DNA from: Ecdyonurus torrentis
Taxonomy: Eukaryota > Arthropoda > Insecta > Ephemeroptera > Heptageniidae
NCBI GenBank assembly: GCA_949318235.1
Contig: OX439133.1
Location: 29,934,867-29,998,866, forward strand
Length of the DNA stretch: 64,000 bases
Reading direction: 5' to 3'
Numbering within the stretch: the first letter of the stretch is position 1; each line of letters begins with the position of its first letter. The notes below the pieces were generated by a model. That model ran no database searches and was not told where the DNA came from. It saw only the letters and a list, made by a program, of their open reading frames with translations. The position numbers were made by a program, and so were the translations under genes. Of the stretch, positions 33,928 through 45,649 are shown piece after piece.

Positions 33928-34925
33928 TAAAGGCGTAAAAAACTTAAAGAAATTGCATAATGTCCTGACATACCTAACTCTAAACGTTTATTAGACTAAA
34001 TTTATTGATTTTTAATTTATTTTTCGTTTACAAAATAGAATTTGCGGGTTTATGACGTCACAGCTTGCCTGTTTTTGCATGCTTGGATCAGAGACAGAGT
34101 TGACGTTATAAAACTGCAGCCCAGGGGCGGACTGGGCCTCCGCGGCCCTTCGAGATAACTAAAGAGACGGCCCCCATCCGCTTGGGTTTTGGGGGGCAAA
34201 GCCCCCCAGAATCGCGCCGCAGTCGAAAATTTTACGAAAAAGGAGGCATGGCTACCTAATTTTAAGTAAAAATTACAATCATTTTACGTAAGGAAAAAAA
34301 AAAAAAAAAAAAAAACAGGGCAAGAATAGAAAATATTCATGTATAATAATATTATATTACTTTTACATGACTAGTAACCTGCGATATCAAATTTTTTGTA
34401 TGAATTTTGCTTTGGCAAAGTTCATCATCTTTTGAAGAAAAAGAATTAAGAAGAAAAAAAAATAATAATAAAACAAAAAATGACATGAATTCTGAAAGTC
34501 CGTCATGAAACATTGGGTTTATATTAATTTATTTCTATTTAAAACTTTTATTTACAACCTTTATATTGTAGGATCTGGTCATCACATCATGCACCATAAG
34601 ATCTATTATATCAATTTCTAAGCTATATAATAATATAAAAGATTCAATGATTCCCTTCCTTCCCTTCTTGCTTTATTTTTATTTTTTTATTTTTTTTTTT
34701 TTTTTTTTTTTTGCCTGTTGCTTTGAAGACGACCCGACGGCCCTCTTTAGCCGCGGCCCTTCGAGATAATCTCGAAATCTCGGCGCTCAATCCGCCACTG
34801 ACTGCAGCTGAAATTTCATGAATAAAAAATAAAATGGATGTGATGACTCCGGTCAAATTAACGTTGTATTTAGGTATGCAATCGGATATTAGGCAAATTA
34901 TTTTTATTAAGGTGTTCTACCCCAT
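33928..34925. mobile_element. Family J MITE, copy 2, split by an 8-bp-duplicating element
   Basis: Left half to 34120 (TTAAAGGCG, TTGATTTTTAATTTATTTTT, TTTATGACGTCACAGC) and right half from 34801 (AAAAATAAAATGGATG, GGTCAAATTAACG, TTAAGGTGTTCTACCCC). TTAA is present at the left start and just after the right end. Confidence 0.65.
34121..34800. mobile_element. 680-bp hAT-type element, family K copy 1
   Basis: Left CCAGGGGCGGACTGGG, right AATCCGCCACTG, flanked by perfect 8-bp ACTGCAGC (34113-34120; 34801-34808). It sits inside a family J MITE. Contains GCGGCCCTTCGAGATAA near both ends and facing A- and T-runs (34292-34314; 34690-34711). Confidence 0.87.
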
Positions 34926-34929
34926 TAAA

Positions 34930-35274
34930 TTTTGTACTTAAAATATCCCTGATACACTCGATATTTGTATAAATTTAAATTACGTAGTAGTTTTATTAGA
35001 AGCTAACTACAGATATATAGACCTAATCAACGCGTGCTGCAAGATCAAATTTTTAGAAGTTGTTGATTGATGGTCAAAATTTTTAAGGAAAATCGCTAAA
35101 TTGCTCAAAAGGGGGTGTACTTATTACTTATACGCTGAAAAAGGGCGTAAATGGCCCTATGGGAAAACAGGTTACCGACCATTTTTTGAGTTTTTAAATA
35201 AAAGTTGTTAAGAGCTTAAAAAATCACTGAGTGTTACAAAATTTCGGCAACATGAAACAACAAATCTGGCAATA
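34930..35274. other. Spacer, nothing recognisable
   Basis: Moderately AT-rich; no frame, repeat pair or motif found. Confidence 0.4.
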
Positions 35275-35278
35275 TTAA

Positions 35279-36025
35279 GAGGCCGTTTTACTCTCTATAC
35301 GCCGTCTGCTCGCTGCCCATATAACTCAATGTAATCTTACTTCCAATAGTACTCCGCAACTACTTAACATAGAGGTGTCAAATTTTCAACATATCATTAC
35401 AACAATATTATCTAGGTGCCCATCATAGAACATTTTGATATTTTTTTCCCGTTTTGTTTTTACGTAATTAATTTTTTGCTATTAAGTTTAGAAAAAAGTT
35501 CTATCACAGAAACCTTCGTTTTTTTATAAGCTTTCCAATAGTGTAAGAATTGTTTCAATCCGATGTTTAATTAATTCATTACAGCGGAAGTCAATTGTTA
35601 TATTTTATTTTATAATTTGATTTTTTTGATATGCGTATTGATGCGCCTCTGCTGGTCACTTGAAGAATAACTTAGAGTTGAGTAATTTCTCAATATTTTC
35701 TATATTTCTATTATTGTCAAGAAGTGTATGAAGGTCAGCTCAGTAAACACAGCGGATGTTATATAAAATATTATCGCATGATATGATATCATATGATATT
35801 ATAAAGGTGAATGAGAAAAAGTAGCTTTTTTTAGAGTTGCTGGCTAGGCAAAGAAGCTTATTCAATAATCCGTAATGTTGGGACCTTATATATAATTATT
35901 ATACATAATACTATGATTAGTAATTACGAGTTATGGTCAAGCAATGCTTTTATCTTTACGAATATTTATTTGAAAGTTATTATTAATTTAAAAAATAATT
36001 ATAATACAATAATAAAAAATGTTTT

Positions 36026-36062
<37 letters not shown>

Positions 36063-37463
36063 AACAACTAAACTAAACTAAAAATGGAATTGATTGAAAG
36101 GATCCAGCATTTTGTTAACTAATTGTTTATTAATTAATATTGTGCTATCATTATATATAATATAAAGTTAGACATTTCATTAAAAAACGCAGAGTAAAAA
36201 GTATTTTCACGATATTTTTATATTTACGTGCCCAAATGAAAAGGGAGTAGGGGACCGACGTCGGCCATTAGACTCAAACTTTTATCGGCAAAAAAATCTA
36301 AAATTTTGCACAATGATACTTCTGCTTAAGACAATTTCAAATATATAAAATTTTTGGGGGGTCACCGTGCAAATTAATTTTATATGATTTTTTGAAATTT
36401 TAAGCCCATAAGGCATAATGTTAATTTCAATAATTTTTTTCTTTTTTTTTTGGACGGTGACACATCTTGAAATTTTTATCACGGCTAGGTGTGACCCTTA
36501 GCTACACAATGATACCAAATTTAGACCCAAAACACGAGCTAGTTTTTGAGATATAAGGTCGGTCCCCTACTTCCTTAAAAGGAAATAATTTGACACTGAT
36601 CTCCAAAGGGCGATCGACACACTTATTATAAAAGAAAAGGGATCTATAAATTATTTGAATGCAATATCACATTTTTTAATTTTTTTTATATTGCTTTTGT
36701 TAAAGGTGCGTCGGTTACATTTCGGAGATCAACGCCAATTTATTGTTATTACTATTTTTTTTTATTTATATGGTATTATATATTAATTATTATTATTGTA
36801 ATTCTATTATTTATAGTTGCACGTAAATAACTATAAAATGTTTTTTGATAATTTTTTATTGTTATATACACATTATCATTTTTGAAGAAAAGCACACGGA
36901 AATAATAAATTACGAAATTGATGGTCTATTTAATTATGTCATTATAGCATAAATAATAGTAAATTAGAACAACAAAAATTATTGTGTTGTACAACATAAT
37001 ATTTATGCTATTTTATTTTTTAACACAGTAATTATGCAGTATATCATAAATTATGCCGTATATCGAACAAATTGTGCTGAAATTAAGCTATATAGCATAA
37101 TTATTACGTAGTTATTTTTGTCCGTGTATATTGAATATTTTTATGCGATTTCTTCCCCTTTTCGCTATTATATATAATAGCTAATGCATTATATGATTAT
37201 AAGAATTTTCACTAACTTTTCTTAGATTCAATATCATGAAAAATATTTTCTTCCTTCATTGCAAGAATCTAGCTTGATTTGAAACCTGTTATCACTGCCT
37301 TACATACCAATCTATTGTATTCGTTTCCTGTGATTATTGGTCACTCTGATGACGTATGACCACTCGATTTCAGTCATTTAAGTTTCCTGCCTTATCTGAG
37401 ATTTTGATCTTTTAGACAGTTTGTTTACATTTATATTTTTCAGAGAGTAATTAAAACGGCCTC
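35279..37463. mobile_element. 2.2-kb TTAA-flanked non-autonomous element
   Basis: TTAA-GAGGCCGTTTTACTCTC at the left (TTAA 35275-35278) and GAGAGTAATTAAAACGGCCTC-TTAA at the right (37464-37467). No transposase readable. Contains an A-run at 36028-36060 and a smaller element at 36239-36578. piggyBac-type by target. Confidence 0.75.
36239..36578. mobile_element. Small inverted-end element related to the repeats at 5940-6180
   Basis: Left AAGGGAGTAGGGGACCGAC, right GGTCGGTCCCCTACTTCCTT. The interior GGGGGGTCACCGTGC and ATATGATTTTTTGAAATTTT matches 5985-6050. Confidence 0.65.
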
Positions 37464-37467
37464 TTAA

Positions 37468-38479
37468 AATGTAAAGTTATATTTTTTATTTTGTTTTTAG
37501 AACGCAAAGCAATTTCCAAGTATAGTTAAAGTAGTGATTCACACTGAACAAATAAACTGAAAGCAAGTTTTATTTATTAAGAACTTTTTTAGAACACAAT
37601 ATGATTGTATTGTTATTTAAAAATTTTGTTATAACAATTTGCCTAATATAATTTTTTATATAAATATGTTATTTTAAAAATATATATAAAATTCAATAAA
37701 AAAAAGACAATATTTTTTTTTAATTAATATGTATTATGTTTTATTTTTATTGTTGCATTTAGATAGCCATGGCATGTATTGTTTCTGAAAAGTATATGAA
37801 TAAAAAAAAATCATGATTACATTTGAAAGTTAATAATAAAAATAATAAGAGCTACTTTTGATCATTTTTTTAGAACTTTTAAAATTTACTTAAGCTATAT
37901 GTTTGTGTAATAATAAAATGTATGTTTGGAATAAAAGTTGATTTAAATTTAATTTACCGTCTCACGTAACTACGCTTTATTGTTCTGTCTACGAATTGGA
38001 GAAATAAAATGGTCTGTTAATTTGGATAAAACTAAAATGTAACAAAATTATATTAAACCACCTAAGAAGACCTAAATAAAATCGCTTTTCTAAACAAGAA
38101 TATAGATTTCTAAATTAAAAAGTTGTAAATTAGGAATAAAAATTATTATAAACAATGTATTTTACACCCTCGAAAAATAAAAACATTATAATAAACAAAC
38201 TAAATTTTTTCCAAATTTTTTTTTAGTAGCAAAAACACTTTACTTTATAGTTTGCTTGTAAGAAGCTCATAACAAGAATTGACTGCAAAAAAAGTTATAA
38301 ATAAATTGCTAAGTATAAGTAAATAAATAAACAAATAAACCAATCAATAAATAAAATAAACAAACACCCATAGCCTTTTAGGGCACGGATTAAATTTACT
38401 GTTCTGAAGAAAAGTAAAAACAACACAATATCAGCTTAAAAAGAAACATAGTAAATTCACTTTTTACCTTTTTAAAATA
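37468..38479. other. AT-rich spacer without features
   Basis: Almost only A/T runs, with (AAAT)n-like stretches near 38310-38350. No gene. Confidence 0.6.
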
Positions 38480-38725
38480 AAATATATTTTACAACCACAC
38501 GTGCGTAGATAGAAATCTTCATACAAATGAATAAATAAAAAATTATTTTCACGCACTTTTTAAGTCTTTTATATAGGTAAATTTGGTTCTCGTCTTTGTA
38601 AACTAAATGTTTCCTAACGTGATGCGTAAATTAATATTTATGACTCCAGGTAAGTCACATGTAAATAAATTTTGTTGCGCTAGTATTATCTAATCTTAGA
38701 TATACATATATCATAGAACACTTTA
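38480..38725 (-). repeat. Upstream segment, copy 2, interrupted by the 5.8-kb element
   Basis: Paralogue of 32140-32405. Its continuation (AGAGGCTACAGTG) is found only at 44560 onward, on the far side of the inserted element. Confidence 0.7.
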
Positions 38726-39049
38726 GGGCCGTAAGTTGCAACAATGGTTTAAACTCGGTTTAACGACTTAACTCGAGTTAATTTTGCACTTTTGGTAAGT
38801 TGCAACGAAGTTAAACCAGGTTTAACTTTTTTGTCTGTTGAGCGAATATTTGAAAATTCTTAAATATGGGAAAGAAGATGCTTCTTATCTCGCGCGTTTG
38901 AAACTAAATACAAACGAAAAATTATATATTTTTGCATGAAAATAAAGAAAATTTAATAAGGAAGCGATAAATATATTATGATTTATAAAGGAAAGTTTAA
39001 TATTTGTGCGTAGTATGAGTATTTTAAAAATACTATATTTGTGCATTTT

Positions 39050-39800
39050 GGTCACTGTTGGTGGAGATTTTTTACAAGCCATCTCGGGAACTAATAGAGA
39101 TAAAGTAGCAAATCTGGTGTTCATTCTAATTTTTTTCACAAAAAAATCAGTTTGGCGTTGGTTTTATTGCGCTATCTCAATTAGGGAAAAAGCTGAAAAA
39201 ACAGCTTACCGAGGGTTAAATGGGACCGAAGTAACAGCAATGATTAATTTCACTTCTTGCAACTTCTCACTTTTTTACTAGTTATTCCATCGAAATGAGA
39301 CTTTTATCATCATTTCTATAACTTTTATTAATATTGAGATTGATATGTGGGGGTGTCCATACTTTGCTCCACTACAACGAGATAGCGCGCAGGACCTCTT
39401 TGTGTCCGCAGTGGGTGGCTTCGGCTGGGTGCTTAGCGCTATCTCTTGTTCTAGTGGAGCAAAGTGTGGACACCCGCATATCAATCTAAATATTTTTCTA
39501 AGTTAGAAATAATGGTAAAAGTCTCATTTCGATGGAATAACTAGTAAAAAAGTGAGAAGTTGCAAGAAGTGAAATTTGTCATTGCTGTTACTTCTGTCTC
39601 ATTTGACCCTCGGTAAGCTAGTTTTTCAGCTTTCTCCCTAATTGAGATAGCGCAATAAAACCATAACGCCAATCTGATTTTTTTTTTTTTTTTTTTTTTT
39701 ATGAAAAAAATTAGAAAGAATACCAGATTTGCTACTTTATCTCTACTAGTTCCCGAGATAGCTTGTAGATATACGTTTTTATGTTGCGGCTGTGGTGACC
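39050..39800. mobile_element. 750-bp foldback element
   Basis: Ends GGTCAC and GTGACC. Arms of more than 260 bp mirror each other (ATCTCGGGAACTAATAGAGA; TGCGCTATCTCAATTAGGG; TTCGATGGAATAACTAGT box). The centre holds a further inverted pair, GGGTGTCCATACTTTGCTCC and GGAGCAAAGTGTGGACACCC. The two long opposite-strand frames here are the same arm read twice. Confidence 0.85.
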
Positions 39801-39896
39801 TAATGCTTAGGAATTGCATTGCGATTTTTACATTTTTCTCCATGTTTATTTAATATTTTGCAAAATAATTTTACAGTATATTTTTCTTTTAAAATT

Positions 39897-40430
39897 TACT
39901 TTTGTTTTGTGTATAATATATTTTATTTTTACCATCCTTTGTGACAATTAAATAGGAGATAATTAAGGAATGTGAATTTTTCCATTATTTAAAAATTATC
40001 GTTTTCCCGCTGTACACGCTGTCATATGGAGAATACAAGCAACCGCATGAAAAAAAAAATCCTATATAATTTTTTTTTGCGGAAATAAAACCTTTACCAT
40101 GATTTTTAATAATAAAAAAATATTTAGATCCATGTTCGAGAGATCATACTTTGGTCCAGCAGGTTGCGAGTTAGCGTCTGGTCACTCGCGGGCAGTCGAG
40201 GTCCGTCGTTTGACCTATACTGGTAAAGGTTTCATATCCGTAAAATAATTTAAGTTTTTTTTTTTTTTTTTAAGGTCGTGATTCCTTGTATTATCCATAT
40301 GACAGCGTGTACAGCGGGAAAACGATAATTTTTAAATACAGGGAAAAAAAAAATTATATTCCTTATCTAGTATAGTAATTTTATTGTCACAAAGGGACGT
40401 AAACATAATATACAGATTCAACGAAAAACT
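39897..40430. mobile_element. Foldback palindrome, about 535 bp
   Basis: ATTTAAAAATTATCGTTTTC, CCGCTGTACACGCTGTCATA at the left return inverted at 40290-40345; outer CCTTTGTGACAAT and ATTGTCACAAAGG also pair. Non-coding. Confidence 0.8.
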
Positions 40431-40968
40431 TTTTTTAACAAACACGAAATTGTTATACTTCTTTTGTAAATATTAGCTAGACGTGGAAAAAACTGAAAAA
40501 AAAAATCCTAAACAGCATGAATGTCCTAATGCATCGGCCATGGTCAACGTTAAATATAAAGCTATCACCATAGAAAAATCTTTTTTTTTTTTTTTTTTTT
40601 TTTTTTTATAGGATTAAAGTAGGTTTTGTCATTCATCGCGACTTAATCAAGAGATCGTTAGATTCGACCGCCAATTGGTAAACACGTAATCGTAAACATA
40701 ATTATGTGACTATAAAACGTTGCAGGTTGCTTCTTTAAATTTTCGATTTTCTCCGTAACTATATTTACGATATATTGCAATATATTTTATATATTAGTAT
40801 ATACCTCATATTAAAATCTATTTGATTTATTTATGGTACTTTTTTTGATTGAAAATTTTATGATGTCAAAATTGGAAGAAGAAAAAAAAAATTGATGCGC
40901 CCTTCGAAGGGATCCCTTATTTCACACAAAAAAACATCGCAGGGTGTTATGGCATTATGGAATATATA

Positions 40969-42177
40969 CAGGGTGACCACAAAAACTGCTACAATTTTAA
41001 GATGCTATTAAAATTAGAAATTTTAAAATTTTTAATACTGTTATTACAACAAATTGAAGACTGAATTTACACAATTTTTAAAACCAAAAATAAAATTTTG
41101 TTGCATTGCTTGGTTCTTTTGCGAGACGCCAAAAAGTAAAAGACGAGCCTGGTCCGAAAATAAATCACACTTCTGGGCACCAAATCCAGCTAAAAGAAAT
41201 TGTTTTTTAATCTCTTTTAATTTTTTTTTCTTTTTTCTTCACACAACTTACCTTATGGCTTCTCAACGTACGTGAGCACCATTTAGAGCTCCGCACAAGT
41301 CGAGACGTTCCTCCAGCTGGCGCCTTACATTCTGCAAAATGTGCGCGTTTCTGGGGCACATAGAGACCTGATTGCTCCTGCACTTTTGAGAGGGACAGTC
41401 CAAAAATTAACGTGTGGTGTGCTTTACGACCGCATCATTGGCCCGTTCATTTTCAATGAACAAAGTGGAAAGTATGAAGTTTATCTGGACATGCTAGAGC
41501 ATTACGCCGTACCTCAGTTACTACAAGCCCAGCAAGAGTGGAACTATACGACCTAATCTTCCAGCAGGATGGCGCCCCTGCTCACTGGGCACTGGCTGTC
41601 AGACACTTCTTAAACCAGACCTTCCCAAACAGGTAGTTGGGACGCGATGGACCACTGGTATGGGCACCAAGATCTCCTGATCTTACTCCTCCCAATTTCT
41701 TTCTTTGGGGCTACGTGAAAAATGTTGTTTTTAAAACACCAGTGCGAAACATCAGGCAGGACCTCAAACTGCACATCACAGAAGCGATCAACTCTGTCAC
41801 TCTCGATATGTTGCAGAATGTATGGCGCAATCTAGAGGAGCGTCTCGACTTGTGCTGAGCTCTAAATGGTGCTGACGTTGAGAAGCCATAGCTTAAGTTG
41901 TGTGAAGAAAAGCGGGGGGAAAAAAATGAAAAGAAATTAAAAAATAATTTCTTTTAGCTGGATTTGGTGCCCAGAAGTGTGATTTTTCTCGGACCAGGCT
42001 CGTTTTTTACTTTTTGGCGTCTCGCAAAAGAACCATAAGCAACGCATTAAAATTTTACTTTTAGTTTTAAAAATGTGTAAATTCAGGCTTCAATTTGATG
42101 TAAAAAAAACTTTAAAAAAATTAAAATTTCTAATTTTATAGCATCTTGAAATCGTAGCGATTTTTGTGGTCACCCTG
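40969..42177 (+). mobile_element. Tc1/mariner-superfamily relic converted into a foldback
   Basis: CAGGGTGACCACAAAAA at the left and TTTTTGTGGTCACCCTG at the right, flanked by TA. The left 370 bases (40969-41341) are an inverted copy of the right 370 (41808-42177), including the transposase C-terminal codons and 3' UTR. The transposase 5' half is missing, replaced by the inverted arm. Confidence 0.9.
41342..41858 (+). pseudogene. Tc1/mariner-type (DDE) transposase, C-terminal half, broken
   Basis: Frame 1 (to 41556) gives GVLYDRIIGPFIFNEQSGKY and YLDMLEHYAVPQLLQAQQEW. After a frameshift near 41550 the second frame gives LIFQQDGAPAHWALAVRHF (second catalytic Asp) and, past an in-frame TAG where a Trp codon is expected (about 41636), WAPRSPDLTPPNFFLWGYVK (third catalytic acidic position), then LQNVWRNLEERLDLC and TGA. 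The N-terminal DNA-binding part is absent. Cut-and-paste family; clearly dead. Confidence 0.9.
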
Positions 42178-42283
42178 TATATTTTTTTAAGGATCATTAT
42201 AGAACTTTTACATCAAGATATGTATTTATATTTTAATTTCACATTAAAGCCAGGGTAAACACTTGAGATCGAGGTGCATTTTA

Positions 42284-42993
42284 TTTCATAATATGGTAGG
42301 GTGTGTCGACCCAAGTTGAGTTGAGTGATGGTCTTTCTACATACCCGCGGTGCTGCTGCGTCGTATATCGCGTAAAAGTTAAAAATTGCGTGCGTTACGC
42401 ATGACCAACTAGATGCTGTGCTATAGGCGTTTTTCAACAAATGGAGATTTGCAAAAAATGCTTCAGTTTTGTTGTTTTTTATTACAGCGCTTCCAAATTA
42501 GGCATTTTATGTTAAAAAGAACCAAAGTAAATGAATTAGGCAATCGTTTGTCGATATCGGGCACGTCAAGTTACCTATGAATCAATATCTTGATGGCTGA
42601 AATCAGCAATTTTTTTTTTTTTGCCCTATCTGTCCCGACAACACCTGCGCAGTACTCGCGCACATCTCACCTGTTTGCACCGCCAAGGCTCGCGATCCAC
42701 TTAAGATATTGCCAAACTATAATGGCCTAATTCATTTACTTTGGTTCTTTTTAACATAAAATAACAGATTTGGAAGCGCTGTAATAAAAAACAACAAATC
42801 GAAAGCAATTTTTGCAAGTCTCCATTTGCTGCAATACGCCTATAGCACGGCATCTACATAGTTGGTCACCTGTAATCACCCGTGGGTGATGTAATTTTTT
42901 TTTTTTTTTTTTTTTTTTTACGCGATATGACCATAATGTCATGTCGAATGACCATCACTCACATCCTACCACACATCCTACCATATTATGAAA
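42284..42993. mobile_element. 710-bp foldback palindrome
   Basis: Left TTTCATAATATGGTAGG, GTGATGGTC, GCTGTGCTATAGGCG, AACCAAAGTAAATGAATTAG; the same inverted at the right down to CCATATTATGAAA. Arms about 300 bases. T-run at 42893-42919. Confidence 0.88.
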
Positions 42994-42995
42994 TA

Positions 42996-43151
42996 CAGGG
43001 GCCAACTGGGGCTCCACGGCCCTTTGACAATACCTAAAGAGACGGCCCACACCCACTGGGGGGGTCTGGGAGCCCCCCAGAATCGCGCCGCAGGCAAAAA
43101 TTTTAATAAAAGGAGGCGTGGCATGCTAATTTTACAATCATTTTACGTAAG

Positions 43152-43182
<31 letters not shown>

Positions 43183-43398
43183 GGGCAAGAATAGAAAATT
43201 TTCATTTATAAAAATATTATATTTCTTTATATGAATTTTGTTTTGATAAAGTTCATCCAAAGCATGATACTAAATATAATAAGCACAAGACGCAAGAGCA
43301 TGGTATTGTAGGATTAGTCATCGCCATAAGATCTTATTATAGTTATATCAATTTCTAAACTATCCATAAAATTCAATAATTTCTGTTATTTTCTTCTT

Positions 43399-43431
<33 letters not shown>

Positions 43432-43521
43432 GTGCGGTTGCTGCAAAGACGGCCCGACGGCCCTCTCTAGCCGCGGCCCTTCGAGATAATCTCGAAATCT
43501 TGGACCTCGCAATCCGCCACT
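42996..43521. mobile_element. hAT-type element, family K copy 2
   Basis: CAGGGGCCAACTGGGG and AATCCGCCACT ends with near-identical 8-mers outside (ATGAAATA and AAGAAATA). Matches 34121-34800 in CCCCCCAGAATCGCGCCGCA, GGAGGCGTGGCA and CGCGGCCCTTCGAGATAA. Facing A- and T-runs. Inserted exactly at the right edge of the foldback 42284-42993. Confidence 0.82.
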
Positions 43522-44589
43522 AAGAAATAAAATGTACCTCGGTTTCAAGCTAACAAGCCAATTATTAAAAATGAAAACTATTATGCACGCTTCATAATGC
43601 TCATAAAATAAAATTTTAACATGCTGTCATATCAAACACACGCGTCTTAACTTATGGCCGCGATGTAAATACCACAAATCTTTTATTTTATTACAATTAT
43701 TTTACTGATTTTTCTCTCAACCCCTACACTATGAGCAGCGTACCCAGGTCGGATGACTTGATTGTCTCGGTAACTCGGGTCAACCTACTCTACCATATGC
43801 TGCAAAAAAAAAAAAAAAAAAAACAGATTTCCAGTTGCTCAGCCGGGTTTCTGGGCTTTAGAACGCAGACAGTTTAGCCCACAACCATAATGAAAGCTAT
43901 TACAGCGTAATTTATTTTCAGATACTTGCCACTCCTTTTAAAATCTTTGAGGGTAGTTTAAGTATTAAACAATTTCATACCTTCTAAAAAAGACACTGAT
44001 CTATCTTGGTACCAATTTTTGTAACTACATTATTTTACATCTCATTCACATGAGTTCACATTCACATTTTTGCCTTAGCACTATAAATTATTACTATAAT
44101 TTATTTGCAATATATTATTATACCGTATTTTTATAATTCAAAGTAATTTCAGAAAAAAATATAATTCAAAATAATATATGAATGAAACAACATAATACTA
44201 ATAGTAATGTTAAAAAAGGCAAAAAAAAAATATATATCTCCCTTAAAAAAAAAAAAAAAAAAAAAAAAAAGGTCGAAAAATATACTCTTTAGACCTCAAA
44301 AATGTAGTTAACTCGAACTTAAACGGTCGAGCTCGGTGGTTTAACTTTTTTCACTGTTGGACGAGTTAAACCTGGTTTAACTTGTTTGCAACTTACCAAG
44401 AATCGGCTTAAACCTGGTTTAAACCGAGTTTATTTACAACAATTTAAACATGGTTTAAGCGGTTTGCAACTTACCGATTTGAAAGTTAAACCAGGTTTAA
44501 GCCCAACAATACTTAAACCGAGGTTGAACCAGGTTTAAATGTTTGCAACTTACGGGGGTAAGAGGCTACAGTGAAAGTTGCATAAGGTG

Positions 44590-44760
44590 ACGTCATATTT
44601 AATGCACTCGGACGCCATACTGGAGTAATGTATAACATTGCGCAGCATAAGGCAAACTTCGTAAATCACTTCTTTTTTAGGAAATAGGGTGTGTGCATTC
44701 ATGTTAAAGTCGACGCCATGTTGGAGAACTAATTAACATGGGTTATTCATTTATCCGTGG
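44590..44760. repeat. Family C fragments, rearranged
   Basis: 44595-44660 is a reversed right part (GGTGACGTCATATTTAATGC, CGGACGCCATACTGGAG); 44688-44750 is a left end (TAGGGTGTGTGCATTCATG, TTAAAGTCGACGCCATG). Confidence 0.55.
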
Positions 44761-45079
44761 TGCATAAGATAGTAGCATACTAAAGTGTTTTTATTTTTTA
44801 ATTTTTTTATTACATCAAATTGCAACATGCTATAGGGTCATTATTATTATTATTATTTTTTTTTATAAATGTTAATTAAGATATTAGACTTTTATTATTA
44901 TTTTTTGTAATGTTATTTTCTTAAATTTGTTTGCAGAGTTCATACTTCCCGTACAGGCTAAGCGTATAAAGATGTTTCATAAAAGGTGAGCGCGGAAAAT
45001 GCACATGTGCCATAAATGCACCCGCGGAGACTGCACTAGTTTAAGTACCAAAATGCCACGTAGCCCTTGATATATTAAA

Positions 45080-45640
45080 AGTAAAATATATGCGGTTTAT
45101 AACATATCAATGCTTTTGTCCATCCCTGTAAGACTTTAGATATAAACTCTAAACATTATGTTCACTCATAGCTCGAACGCGCAAGTACTCGTCACCCTAG
45201 CTCAGTAGCTTGATCACCACAGCTTTGTAACATAAGCACCGATTTTTAACCACTTAATAAACGAAGCCATCCCACGGTTTATGAATGCTACCAACGTTAT
45301 TTAGATTCACACCTATGGGACAATGAATAAAGATTCCTCAGACAATTACAAAGGATATTTTCATGTATTGTATGTTAATAATGAATCATAGTTGCTCATC
45401 GTAACGTAATCTTTGCATCCATCACTATACTGCCATCGAGATAACCGACCATCATATGATTTACACATACAGGTATCTAACTCCCAGTTAACATTATTGT
45501 GGATCTGGGCTATTATGACTCTCTTACCGGATCCATTAACACAAGCAATCACTAAAGAATGTCATGTCAAGGTCGTAATCGCACTGGAAAAACCAATCCA
45601 ATGAGGAGATTAGTACGAGCACACATGTCATGGTTAAAGT
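45080..45640. repeat. Dispersed repeat family H, copy 2
   Basis: See 14056-14640. On the minus strand 45552-45361 is open for 63 codons with a Cys-containing stretch (ELDTCMCKSYDGRLSRW). It does not match a family I know, and the frame is not kept in copy 1. Confidence 0.6.
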
Positions 45641-45649
45641 CTATATTTT

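Larger units (their letters stand above)
38726..44558. mobile_element. 5.8-kb composite element with GTAAGTTGCAA ends
   Basis: Ends GGGCCGTAAGTTGCAAC and, inverted, CCCCCGTAAGTTGCAAAC, flanked by TTA and TAA (possible 3-bp TWA target, PIF/Harbinger-like). Each end region repeats GTAAGTTGCAA (38730, 38796; 44472, 44393) and AGGTTTAAC/GTTAAACC words. The uninterrupted site is seen in the paralogue at 32405. The interior is filled with nested foldbacks, a mariner relic and a hAT-type element; no own transposase recognised. Confidence 0.7.

Noticed and set aside
39006..39843. Two 90-100 codon frames with nearly the same protein on opposite strands
   Set aside because: They are the two arms of a foldback element; the sequence between is palindromic and the frames have no known domain.
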